64,000 nt of DNA from Cohnella hashimotonis (lineage in GTDB: Bacteria; Bacillota; Bacilli; Paenibacillales; Paenibacillaceae), in contig NZ_JAGRPV010000001.1 of assembly GCF_030014955.1 (NCBI RefSeq), positions 2,914,001 through 2,978,000 of the forward strand, read 5' to 3'. The position numbers and the translations under genes were made by a program. Positions within the stretch are counted from its first letter, which is position 1, and every line of letters starts with the position of its first letter. A model generated the notes under the pieces. It ran no database searches. It was not told where the DNA came from and saw nothing but the letters and a program-made list of their open reading frames with translations. Positions 55,201-61,986 of the stretch are shown here, piece after piece.

Positions 55201-55320
55201 ATGAGCGTCGTTGTCATCGAGCACGGCGCAGCGCGGGAGGTGCCCGAATCCGCGCTCCGCGATCTGCCGCATGGCATCGTCGTGTCCGGCAGCCATCAGG
55301 TGACGGCGCGTCTCGGTTAG
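52225..55320 (+). CDS. Baseplate J-like wedge protein 1 (Pvc11-like)
   Basis: A 1031-residue protein. The N-terminal RMAPHYTPEW, DPDAGTALFFLAAEMLEENVKRLNRAPL and TAVFRLAEGA are typical of large baseplate proteins of contractile injection systems. The C-terminal 350 residues have the baseplate J-like pattern (GNVPARAIRG, ADMEWIVREADPSIAQVRC, VVALPLGG). The protein is longer than phage gpJ, as usual for eCIS. GGGAGG lies upstream of ATG 52225. Confidence 0.92.
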   Translation: MKPDATERTGMRLPPPIDGSDVAAFEERFRTMAPHYTPEWRFSPEDPDAGTALFFLAAEMLEENVKRLNRAPLNNFISFLELMGVKLQPARAARATAVFRLAEGAYEPVYVPQGTQLTAEAPDGGEDISFETEHALLVTPARLLEWINVHPQRDMIVRASGAYEDEAAAGIAPEIAVFGAEGEDLQRHELYIRHDGLFQLNHPARLTLAWFNSAKRYAEPELARGMADTNWLEWSWYDEAAGEWRLFDRVTSARNEVTLWKTSRGRLGNSVVGDSDGRWIRARVKPDPDGSVVSPALAGLPEVEQLSLRGEHDVSADPAGIPPALLYSGDLELDGAGFFPFGQQFFQYSLFHLACPEAFSKHGSRLTLRFDARWDPWELRMAPDPEVRWRMVMRSSDFARKPPQRLYVRRVLWEYWNGESWMRLPGSGRYEELFADLPETQAGSFSLELDCPVDWERTFVNGTWDWWLRVRVASMDTVNRPVVEYMTPHLSRMSLTYAYSSEVRLAPDNAYILNNAEWTDKTAWLRQGGEPFRPFVPIDCPAPAVYLGFDQAPLKGPIRLSFQLGKLVAADQGAPWIEWEALVRDGLRFAWVALKGMDTTNGFTESGAFQFAGPPGLEPVRLFGVERVWLRALNRDGRFGTRGAPVPTLLRVHRNAVSIVQRRTLRDEYPEQTSGGWQLSAAPVVSHEVWVEETGFVNEQTLAEMDEDRYEAHRDSEGRQTRLWVRWQAVESFAGSLPHDRHYTIDEASGSLRFGDGKAGMELPLAGTDKVRVTYQVTEGARGNVPARAIRGLLQPLAFVDSVSNPSAAVGGGDAESLARAMERGPQHARHRGRAVSAADMEWIVREADPSIAQVRCLPGRDARLQREPGKVVVVALPLGGREGVAFFPEVKKKIEAALRDKASNLLMQGGRLAIMPPALLEISVKAVVRTGVADDIVPTEAACMKTLDRYLDTRAGQLDGRGWQIGETVHSSALYGLLQSVRTVLEVELLHMSVVVIEHGAAREVPESALRDLPHGIVVSGSHQVTARLG

Positions 55321-55462
55321 AGCAGGCTTCCGATCGTGCCAGGCGTCCGCCTGCAGCCCTTTCGTTCAATGGCGTACAGACAGGCGAAGCCAGGACGCAT
55401 TCGCAAAGCCGAAGCACACGACAAGTTCACTTAAATCCGCTTAAAAAGGAGGCAAGGCGCCA

Positions 55463-57754
55463 ATGCTGCCCAAGCTGCCGCTTGACGATCGCACGTACGA
55501 GAGTATCCTGTTCGAAGCACGCCAAGGTATACAGCGGCGCCTGCCGGAGTGGACCGACGAAAACGCGCACGACCCCGGCATGACGATGCTGGAGCTGTTC
55601 GCCTGGATCAGCGAGATGCAGCAGTTTTATTTGAGCCGGGTGCCCGATCGCAACCGCCGCAAGTTCCTCGAGCTGCTCGGCGAATCGCCGCGCCAGGCGA
55701 CAGCCTCAGCCGCGCTCGCTTCGTTCGGCGGCATCGGACGGACGGTGCTGCTGCCGCAAGGGACCAAGCTGCTTGCCGAGGACCAAACGTTCGAGACGGC
55801 GGCGCCCACGACGCTAAGGCCGCTTGCCGTCGACCGGATCGTCACGCGCACCGAACGCGAGGCCAGCGACCGTACGGCGTCGAACACGCAGGGCGATGTC
55901 GCTTTTTATGCGTTCGGCGCGGATGCAAGGGCAGGCAGCAGACTATACGTATCGTTCGATAGGGAGCCCCCCGTAGGAGAGCCGATCGAGCTGACGATTT
56001 TGCTGGCGGAGGATGGCGGCCACGGCAGTCTCGACGCTTGGCAGGCGATGCCGTTGACCGCTGCCCTGGCTGCCATGCCTGCCGATGCGGGGGAACCGCA
56101 TGTGCCGCCTTCTATTGTTCCGTCCGCGCGCATCGCCTGGAAGGGCTACGCGCAAGACGAACAGACGGACGCTTCGGGCTGGCTGCCGCTTGAGACGGTC
56201 GGCGACGAGACGCTGCATTTAAGCTTCAGCGGCCGCGTAACGCTCAAGCTGAACGCGCCGCTGCGCCCGGTGCTTGTCCATCCTGCGAACGATCGGCCGC
56301 GCTGGTGGATCTGCTGCGTGCTCGAGGAGGAAGGCTACGAGGAGCCGCCCCGCATCGACCGGATCCTGCTTCATACGGCGCTCGTCGTTCAGCGGGACAC
56401 GCTCAGCGAGACGATCGACTGCGACGTGCCGGAAGAAGGAGAGGTCTCGCTATCCGCGAATACTTTTTTGTCGCGGTACGGCCTGCTTCGCGTACAGGTG
56501 CGCGAGCCTGACGGCAGATGGCGGGAGTGGCGGGAGGTCCCGGACATCGGCGCAGCCGGACCGGACGACCGCGTATATGCCGTACGGATGCCGCAAGAGG
56601 GCGGGGCGCAAATCGTTTTTGGCGACGGAGCGCATGGGATACGGCCGCCGGGCGGGCCCGGGGCCGTTCGGCGCATCCATGCGGACAAGACGTTCGCCGA
56701 CAAACGCTTCATCGGCCGAAGCAACGGTCTGCCGATGCAGCGATTTAACGTCTATGACCTGGCATGCCGCCGAAGGGAGCATTTTCTGCTGCAGGTCGGC
56801 ATGCCGGGCGAGCGGCCGGGCGAGTGGCTTTGGGAGGATTGGCTCCCGGTCGAGAACTTCGACCGCTCCGGCCCGCTCGACCGCCACTATATGTTCGATC
56901 CGGACACCTGCGAGATCCGCTTCGGCAACGACGAACGCGGCGCAATTCCGCCGGCCTGCGACGAGGCCAATCTATGCCTGGTCGTCTGCGTGCTCGGCGG
57001 CGGCGAGCGGGGCAATATCAAGCCGGGCTTGCTGAGCGGCTGGGTGTCGGAGGAACAGCGGGCGTACGGCGTGTCCGTAACCAATGCCGGCTACGGCTAT
57101 GGCGGCGCCGAGAGCGAGAGCGTGAGCGACTGCATCGCGCGATTGCAGCAGCGCTGGCTTGAACCCTATCGCGCCGTTACGGACGAAGACTATGCGGCGC
57201 TCGCGAAGGCTACGCCGGGACTTAGAGTCGCCAGGGTGCATGTTATCGCGGGATATGCGCCGGGACGTTCCGACCCCGTGCCCCATGCGGTGACGGTCGT
57301 CGCGATGCCGTTCAGCCGTCAGCCGACGCCGAAGCCGAGCAAGGGATTTTTGCAGACGGTGGCCCGCCATCTGGACGATCGCCGGCTGATCGGGACGGAG
57401 GTTCACGTGATCGCCCCCGAATATATCAGAGTGACCGTCCATGCGGTCATCGTCGTCGAGCCTCAGTTTGCGCATGAAACGAGACGGATCGCCGCCGTAT
57501 TAAATGAACTGCTCAGCCCTTCGGGCAGCCTCAAGTCCGCGGCCGGCTGGCCCTTTGGAAGACCGGTGTATCGCGGCGACGTCTTCGCGGCGCTTAGCCG
57601 AATCGGCGGCGTGGCGTATGTGCAGGAGTTGTGGCTGGACGGCGAAGGACGTTATGCGGCTAAAAGCCAGGGCGGGGACGTGCTTCTGCCGCCCAACGGA
57701 CTCGTATATTCCGGCGAGCACCGGATTGAACTGCTGAGCCGCACACAGCTTTAA
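55463..57754 (+). CDS. Baseplate J-like wedge protein 2 (Pvc12-like)
   Basis: A 763-residue paralogue. LPLDDRTYESILFEARQGIQRRLPEWTDENAHDPGMTMLELFAWI is the family N-terminus. The C-terminal domain has TDEDYAALAKATPGLRVARVHV and VTVVAMPFS. It forms the wedge heterodimer with the preceding gene product. AAAGGAGG precedes the ATG. The 142-base gap before it shows no clear terminator or promoter. Confidence 0.92.
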   Translation: MLPKLPLDDRTYESILFEARQGIQRRLPEWTDENAHDPGMTMLELFAWISEMQQFYLSRVPDRNRRKFLELLGESPRQATASAALASFGGIGRTVLLPQGTKLLAEDQTFETAAPTTLRPLAVDRIVTRTEREASDRTASNTQGDVAFYAFGADARAGSRLYVSFDREPPVGEPIELTILLAEDGGHGSLDAWQAMPLTAALAAMPADAGEPHVPPSIVPSARIAWKGYAQDEQTDASGWLPLETVGDETLHLSFSGRVTLKLNAPLRPVLVHPANDRPRWWICCVLEEEGYEEPPRIDRILLHTALVVQRDTLSETIDCDVPEEGEVSLSANTFLSRYGLLRVQVREPDGRWREWREVPDIGAAGPDDRVYAVRMPQEGGAQIVFGDGAHGIRPPGGPGAVRRIHADKTFADKRFIGRSNGLPMQRFNVYDLACRRREHFLLQVGMPGERPGEWLWEDWLPVENFDRSGPLDRHYMFDPDTCEIRFGNDERGAIPPACDEANLCLVVCVLGGGERGNIKPGLLSGWVSEEQRAYGVSVTNAGYGYGGAESESVSDCIARLQQRWLEPYRAVTDEDYAALAKATPGLRVARVHVIAGYAPGRSDPVPHAVTVVAMPFSRQPTPKPSKGFLQTVARHLDDRRLIGTEVHVIAPEYIRVTVHAVIVVEPQFAHETRRIAAVLNELLSPSGSLKSAAGWPFGRPVYRGDVFAALSRIGGVAYVQELWLDGEGRYAAKSQGGDVLLPPNGLVYSGEHRIELLSRTQL

Positions 57755-57809
57755 AGGGTCGACGGGAAAAGGGAAAAGGATCTGCATAAACCGGAGAGGA
57801 GGCGAGCGA

Positions 57810-59915
57810 ATGCAGGACGAGGCGTTATTTTTTTCGGTCAACAGGCCGGAGCACTGGAGCCGCCGCGGCTTAGCGGAAAATTTGGACATCGGCGACGCGG
57901 TGCGGCTGCGCAGCGACGCCCGGTACGGCGTGCTGGATACGGCGTCTTTCGGAGAGCTCGAAGGCGTCGGCACGGTGAGCGCTTTTGCCGTCGGCTTGTT
58001 CGGACGTCTCATTCTGCTCGACGACGCCGGCGATCTGTGGACCTACGACCGGCACAGCCGTCATCACGAGCGGTTGTTCGTCGCACGGCACGGCTTGTTT
58101 TCCGCCTCGGCTATGCTAGCCGCGACCGGCGATACGCTGCTTGTCGCCGATCCGGACGGCGAGCGGATGCTGGCCGCATACGACGTGAACAGCGGACAGA
58201 CGCGTTGGAGCCGCTCGGGGGACTGGGTGGACGGCGTTTATTGCCGGCCGCTCGCCCTTCATGCCGACAGCCGCGGCATCTACGTGCTGACGCGCGCGGA
58301 GGAGCCGCCGGAGGACGAGGCGGCGTCGGCGCTGTCGGGCAGGGCGCCGCTTCGAATTTTGAGGCTCGGTCTGTCCGGCGGGTTGATCGCTGAGATCGAG
58401 CACGAGCGGTTCGCATTGAAGCTGCCTGCGGACGGCGGCGAGCACGGGCAGCCATTTTTGACCGTATCGCCGCTGGGCGATATGTATGTGTACGACAGTC
58501 TTGGCCGCACGCTGTTCGCTTTTTCGGCCGCCGGCGAGCTGCTGACGCGCATGATGCTGCCGCCGCTATCGTTCGCGGGTCTGGCCGTCGACTCGAACCG
58601 TCAGATATACGTGGGCGATTCGCGGAGCATGGAAACCGAGGGCGAGGACGACCGCTTTATCTTGCAATTCGAAGAGTCGGGCGAGCTGATCGGCAAGGTC
58701 GGCGGTTTCCGCGGCAAAGCGGATGCGATTCTGATCGACGGCAGGGATCGGATGTACATTTTGAACGGCGAACAGCAGACGCTGGCCGTGCTCGACCTGC
58801 AGCCCCAGACGCTCGCGATGGCTGGAGGAGGCGCGCTTGAAGGCTTTTGGCTCTCGTCGGCGTTCGACAGCGCGGACCGGGAGACGGTATGGCACAAATT
58901 TACGCTGGAAGCCGACATTCCGGACGGGACGCAGCTTCGCGTACGTTATTTCGCGGACGACACGGGCGTAAGGACTATCGGCGGCAACATCTGGCGGATT
59001 GACGATTGGATCGCGCAACCCGATCTGGGCGCTTCGGAAAAGCTTCGGGGCTTGCGCGAATTTTGGTCGGAGCCGGTCGTCAATCCGGGAGACGCCTTGT
59101 TTTTCGGGGCAAAGGGACGGTACTTGTGGATGCTGGTCGAATGGATCGGCAGCGAACGCAGCACCCCTGCGCTTGGCCGGCTGCGCGTCTATTTTCCAAG
59201 ACAAACGCTGCTCTCATACTTGCCTGCCGTATATCAACAGGAGACCGGCGGGCGCGGGTTTTTGGAGCGTTATCTGGCATTGTTCGGCACGCTATTCGAC
59301 GAAATGGAGGAACGCATCGACGGCATGGCCAGACAGTTCGACCGCGAGACGGTCGGCGGCGGCCAACTGAGATGGCTGGCTACCTGGCTGGGGCTCGATA
59401 CCAACGAGTACTGGAGCGACGATGCGATCCGGCGGCTCATCCGCGCCGCACCCGATATGTACCGGTACCGCGGTACGCGCCGCGGCATCGAAGGGGCGAT
59501 CGAAACGCTGACGGGCATGAAGCCGATCATCGTCGAGCCGGCGCAATACAAGGCGCTCCGCGAACGCGGGGATTGGCGCGCAGTCGTCGACCGGCTGTAC
59601 GGCAACGATCCATTCACCTTCTCTGTGCTGCTGCATCCGGATCAAGCGCGCAGCGACATGGAGAAGGTGCTGCTCAGACAGCTGGTGGACGACATCAAGC
59701 CCGCACATACGGAAGCGAAGCTCGAGTGGCTGCAGCCTTGGATGTATTTGGACCTGCACACCTACCTGGGCGTCAACACGGTGCTGGCCGAGCCATCGAT
59801 CTTTACGTTGGGCGACGACCGCTCGATGCCTAACGATACGTTGATCGTGGATGCGAATATGGATCGGCGACTCGATGCGCATATGCGTCTCGGGATGGAT
59901 TCGGAGATGGAATGA
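57810..59915 (+). CDS. Beta-propeller protein with C-terminal gpI-like tail domain
   Basis: A 701-residue protein. Residues 20-330 contain repeated strand patterns of NHL type, for example DTLLVADPDGERMLAAYDV, GDMYVYDSLGRTLFAF and DRMYILNGEQQTLAVLDL. Residues about 470-640 are a phage tail protein I domain: LSYLPAVYQQETGG, LERYLALFGTLFDEMEERID, LRWLATWLGL and YRYRGTRRGIEGAIETLTG. The gpI domain binds the baseplate periphery, while a propeller is well suited to receptor or fiber contact. GAGAGGAGG precedes the ATG. Confidence 0.88.
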   Translation: MQDEALFFSVNRPEHWSRRGLAENLDIGDAVRLRSDARYGVLDTASFGELEGVGTVSAFAVGLFGRLILLDDAGDLWTYDRHSRHHERLFVARHGLFSASAMLAATGDTLLVADPDGERMLAAYDVNSGQTRWSRSGDWVDGVYCRPLALHADSRGIYVLTRAEEPPEDEAASALSGRAPLRILRLGLSGGLIAEIEHERFALKLPADGGEHGQPFLTVSPLGDMYVYDSLGRTLFAFSAAGELLTRMMLPPLSFAGLAVDSNRQIYVGDSRSMETEGEDDRFILQFEESGELIGKVGGFRGKADAILIDGRDRMYILNGEQQTLAVLDLQPQTLAMAGGGALEGFWLSSAFDSADRETVWHKFTLEADIPDGTQLRVRYFADDTGVRTIGGNIWRIDDWIAQPDLGASEKLRGLREFWSEPVVNPGDALFFGAKGRYLWMLVEWIGSERSTPALGRLRVYFPRQTLLSYLPAVYQQETGGRGFLERYLALFGTLFDEMEERIDGMARQFDRETVGGGQLRWLATWLGLDTNEYWSDDAIRRLIRAAPDMYRYRGTRRGIEGAIETLTGMKPIIVEPAQYKALRERGDWRAVVDRLYGNDPFTFSVLLHPDQARSDMEKVLLRQLVDDIKPAHTEAKLEWLQPWMYLDLHTYLGVNTVLAEPSIFTLGDDRSMPNDTLIVDANMDRRLDAHMRLGMDSEME

Positions 59916-59964
59916 CGACAGCGGAGCCGCCTCGCGGGTCCGATGATGAGGAGGGACTTGAAGA

Positions 59965-61608
59965 ATGAGAAAAGCGAGGATGTACCCGTTCGAACGCAAT
60001 CGGTATTTTTACGGCAAGCTGTTAACGGTGCGGGACTTCGAATCGGAGCAAAAATATTTGAACGACAAGCGCAGGCTGCTCAACCGGCTGCTGTTCGGAA
60101 GCGGGGTCGTCGCAGGCATGCAGGTCGTCGCCGTCGACGATAAGACGGTAACGGTGGAGATGGGGCTGGCCATCGACTATTCGGGTCGCGAAGTCGTCAT
60201 TCCTTCGCCGGTCACGCTTAAGCTGTCCATGATCGAAGGCTTCACGAACAACGAGTACAAAAAGAACGTTTATTTGTACGTCGCCTATGACGAAAAAGGC
60301 CGCGAGCCCGTTCATTCCGTCGGCAACTCGTCGATCCGGGGCGAGGAGGTCAGCGAGTACAATCGCGTACTGGAGTCTTACCGGCTTTTCGTTAAAGAAG
60401 AAGCGCCGGCGCCGACAAGCTTCGAGCAAGTGCGCTTGCTGGAGGATGTCGCGGTGCTCTATCAGGACGCGCATGTCCGTATTTCGCAGCGGATGCCCAA
60501 ATATGTCAATCCCGGCGATGTCGTCGACGTAACGCTGGTCGTTGAAAAAACGCTGCAGACGGCCAGAGTGGCGGTCGGCTTCGACTATGAGTCCGACGGC
60601 TTCGATCCGGTCGGCGGAAACGGCGCGCATGTCGAATTCATAGAGCCGGGAGACGGTCAGGATACCGAGTATCGGCTGACCTATAGCGTTAAGGCAAAGG
60701 ACCGGCCGGACACGGTCGCGAGGCTTGCTCTGCCGCCGCAATCGGTGACATTGACCATTGGCGATCAGCGCGTGCCGATCGATCATGCTGCCGTTCATCG
60801 CGTGGACATCATTTCTCAACCGGTCATGGAGCGCATCCTGAAAACCTGGTACGAGCGATCGCTGGATCAAGCGGCCGAAGGCTCCGCCGATCAGGACCTG
60901 TGTCTCGCGAAAATCGGATTGCTTCAGCTCGGATCGACTTATATGATCGAGCAGGTCGAGCGCGTGCCGTTCGGCGAGTACGTCCCTAACGCCTCGTTGC
61001 TGCAGCGCCTGTCTCATAAGGACCGGGCGGGCTCGCTTCATCGCTTCTTTGCCGAGTCGGAGGCTTACGATCTGGAATACGACGCGAGGCCGAAGCTCGA
61101 CGTCCACTACCATCCGGAGCGGAATATGTTCGACTTCAAGCTCGGCGTTCCGCGTCCGCAGGCGATTCAGGACGAGATCTCGACGGGAACGATCGAAGTG
61201 CCGCTCGAACTCAATGCCAAGACGGGGCTCAAGTTTTTCTCGCGCGGCAGGCGCAATTACGTGACGGACGAGATTAAGCACGGACTCGGCACCGGACAAG
61301 TGACGGTTCTGGTGGGCCTGGCGCCTCAGGAATCGTTGAAGGCTTCCATTTATTACGGCGTTCAGGACGTATTCAAGGGAACCGAGTACGAATCCGACGT
61401 GCCGAACGTCGACTTCGGCACGATCGTTTATCCCGAGCACGGCAGCTTCCGCATCGGCATGCGCCTCAACGGCTCGGCCGAGGCGGACAAGCTGAACGTC
61501 CGCTGGTGGGCGTTCAAAAAGCTGCAGGAAGGCGCGGACGCGAACGGCGGAGGGGAAGCCGCTGCCGAGCGCGCTGCTTTACGGGAAGCCGCACCCGGAA
61601 GGGAATAG
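59965..61608 (+). CDS. eCIS baseplate-associated protein of unknown function
   Basis: A 547-residue protein. The N-terminus (FERNRYFYGKLLTVRDFESE, YLNDKRRLLNRLLFGSGVVAGM) is a signature seen in hypothetical proteins at the end of related clusters. It is predicted to be beta-rich after a helical start; the last 25 residues are Ala/Glu/Arg-rich. It is the last gene before the operon terminator. It may be a baseplate decoration or fiber adaptor; no enzymatic motif is seen. GAGGAGGGA precedes the ATG. Confidence 0.75.
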   Translation: MRKARMYPFERNRYFYGKLLTVRDFESEQKYLNDKRRLLNRLLFGSGVVAGMQVVAVDDKTVTVEMGLAIDYSGREVVIPSPVTLKLSMIEGFTNNEYKKNVYLYVAYDEKGREPVHSVGNSSIRGEEVSEYNRVLESYRLFVKEEAPAPTSFEQVRLLEDVAVLYQDAHVRISQRMPKYVNPGDVVDVTLVVEKTLQTARVAVGFDYESDGFDPVGGNGAHVEFIEPGDGQDTEYRLTYSVKAKDRPDTVARLALPPQSVTLTIGDQRVPIDHAAVHRVDIISQPVMERILKTWYERSLDQAAEGSADQDLCLAKIGLLQLGSTYMIEQVERVPFGEYVPNASLLQRLSHKDRAGSLHRFFAESEAYDLEYDARPKLDVHYHPERNMFDFKLGVPRPQAIQDEISTGTIEVPLELNAKTGLKFFSRGRRNYVTDEIKHGLGTGQVTVLVGLAPQESLKASIYYGVQDVFKGTEYESDVPNVDFGTIVYPEHGSFRIGMRLNGSAEADKLNVRWWAFKKLQEGADANGGGEAAAERAALREAAPGRE

Positions 61609-61632
61609 ATTCGGCTGCGGTTTCGCAATGGC

Positions 61633-61677
61633 GAGGCTGTCTTTAGGGTCAACAGGGCCCTAGGGACAGTCTTTTTT
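61633..61677 (+). terminator. Intrinsic terminator of the injection-system operon
   Basis: GGCTGTCTTTAGGG and CCCTAGGGACAGTC form a 14-bp stem with wobble pairs, followed by six T residues. It resembles the hairpin at 30322 that lies before the locus. Confidence 0.8.
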
Positions 61678-61797
61678 ATCGTTTGTTTATTTTGGAATGC
61701 GGAGAGTGACTGCGAAGAGCCGGGAAAGCGGACAGAATGGACGTTAGATGGGAATATGTGGAATGATGATTGGCGGGATCGCTTGTTCGGGATAAGG

Positions 61798-61889
61798 GTT
61801 ACTAGGAAAAACCGCGTGATTACCGTAAAAACTGCCGCCGGGAGTGAAGTTAAACGGAAAAATCGTGTAACTCGCACTGAAGCTGCCCC
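61798..61889. repeat. Two diverged 41-bp direct repeats in the intergenic region
   Basis: GTTActAGGAAAAA..CG.GT-type units start at 61798 and 61849 (51-bp offset), about two-thirds identical. The 378-base gap 61609-61986 contains these and two terminators facing each other; no gene is supported. Confidence 0.45.
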
Positions 61890-61910
61890 ATGGAACGACC
61901 AGATGATAAT

Positions 61911-61957
61911 AAAACCCCTTGTCTCAGGAGCCGCGATCGTTCCTGAGGCAAGGGGTT
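61911..61957 (-). terminator. Intrinsic terminator of the MORN gene
   Basis: AACCCCTTGTCTCAGGA and TCCTGAGGCAAGGGGTT form a 17-bp stem with one mismatch. On the minus strand TTTTATTAT follows. It lies 30 bases past the gene's stop. Confidence 0.85.
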
Positions 61958-61986
61958 ATCGTTAAAACGAAGAAAGGTAAAAGTTT

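Noticed and set aside
31204..61608. Prophage interpretation of the tail genes
   Set aside because: No capsid, portal, terminase, integrase or lysis genes; the AAA+ ATPase, DUF4255, DUF4157 and paired J-like wedge genes are the eCIS set.
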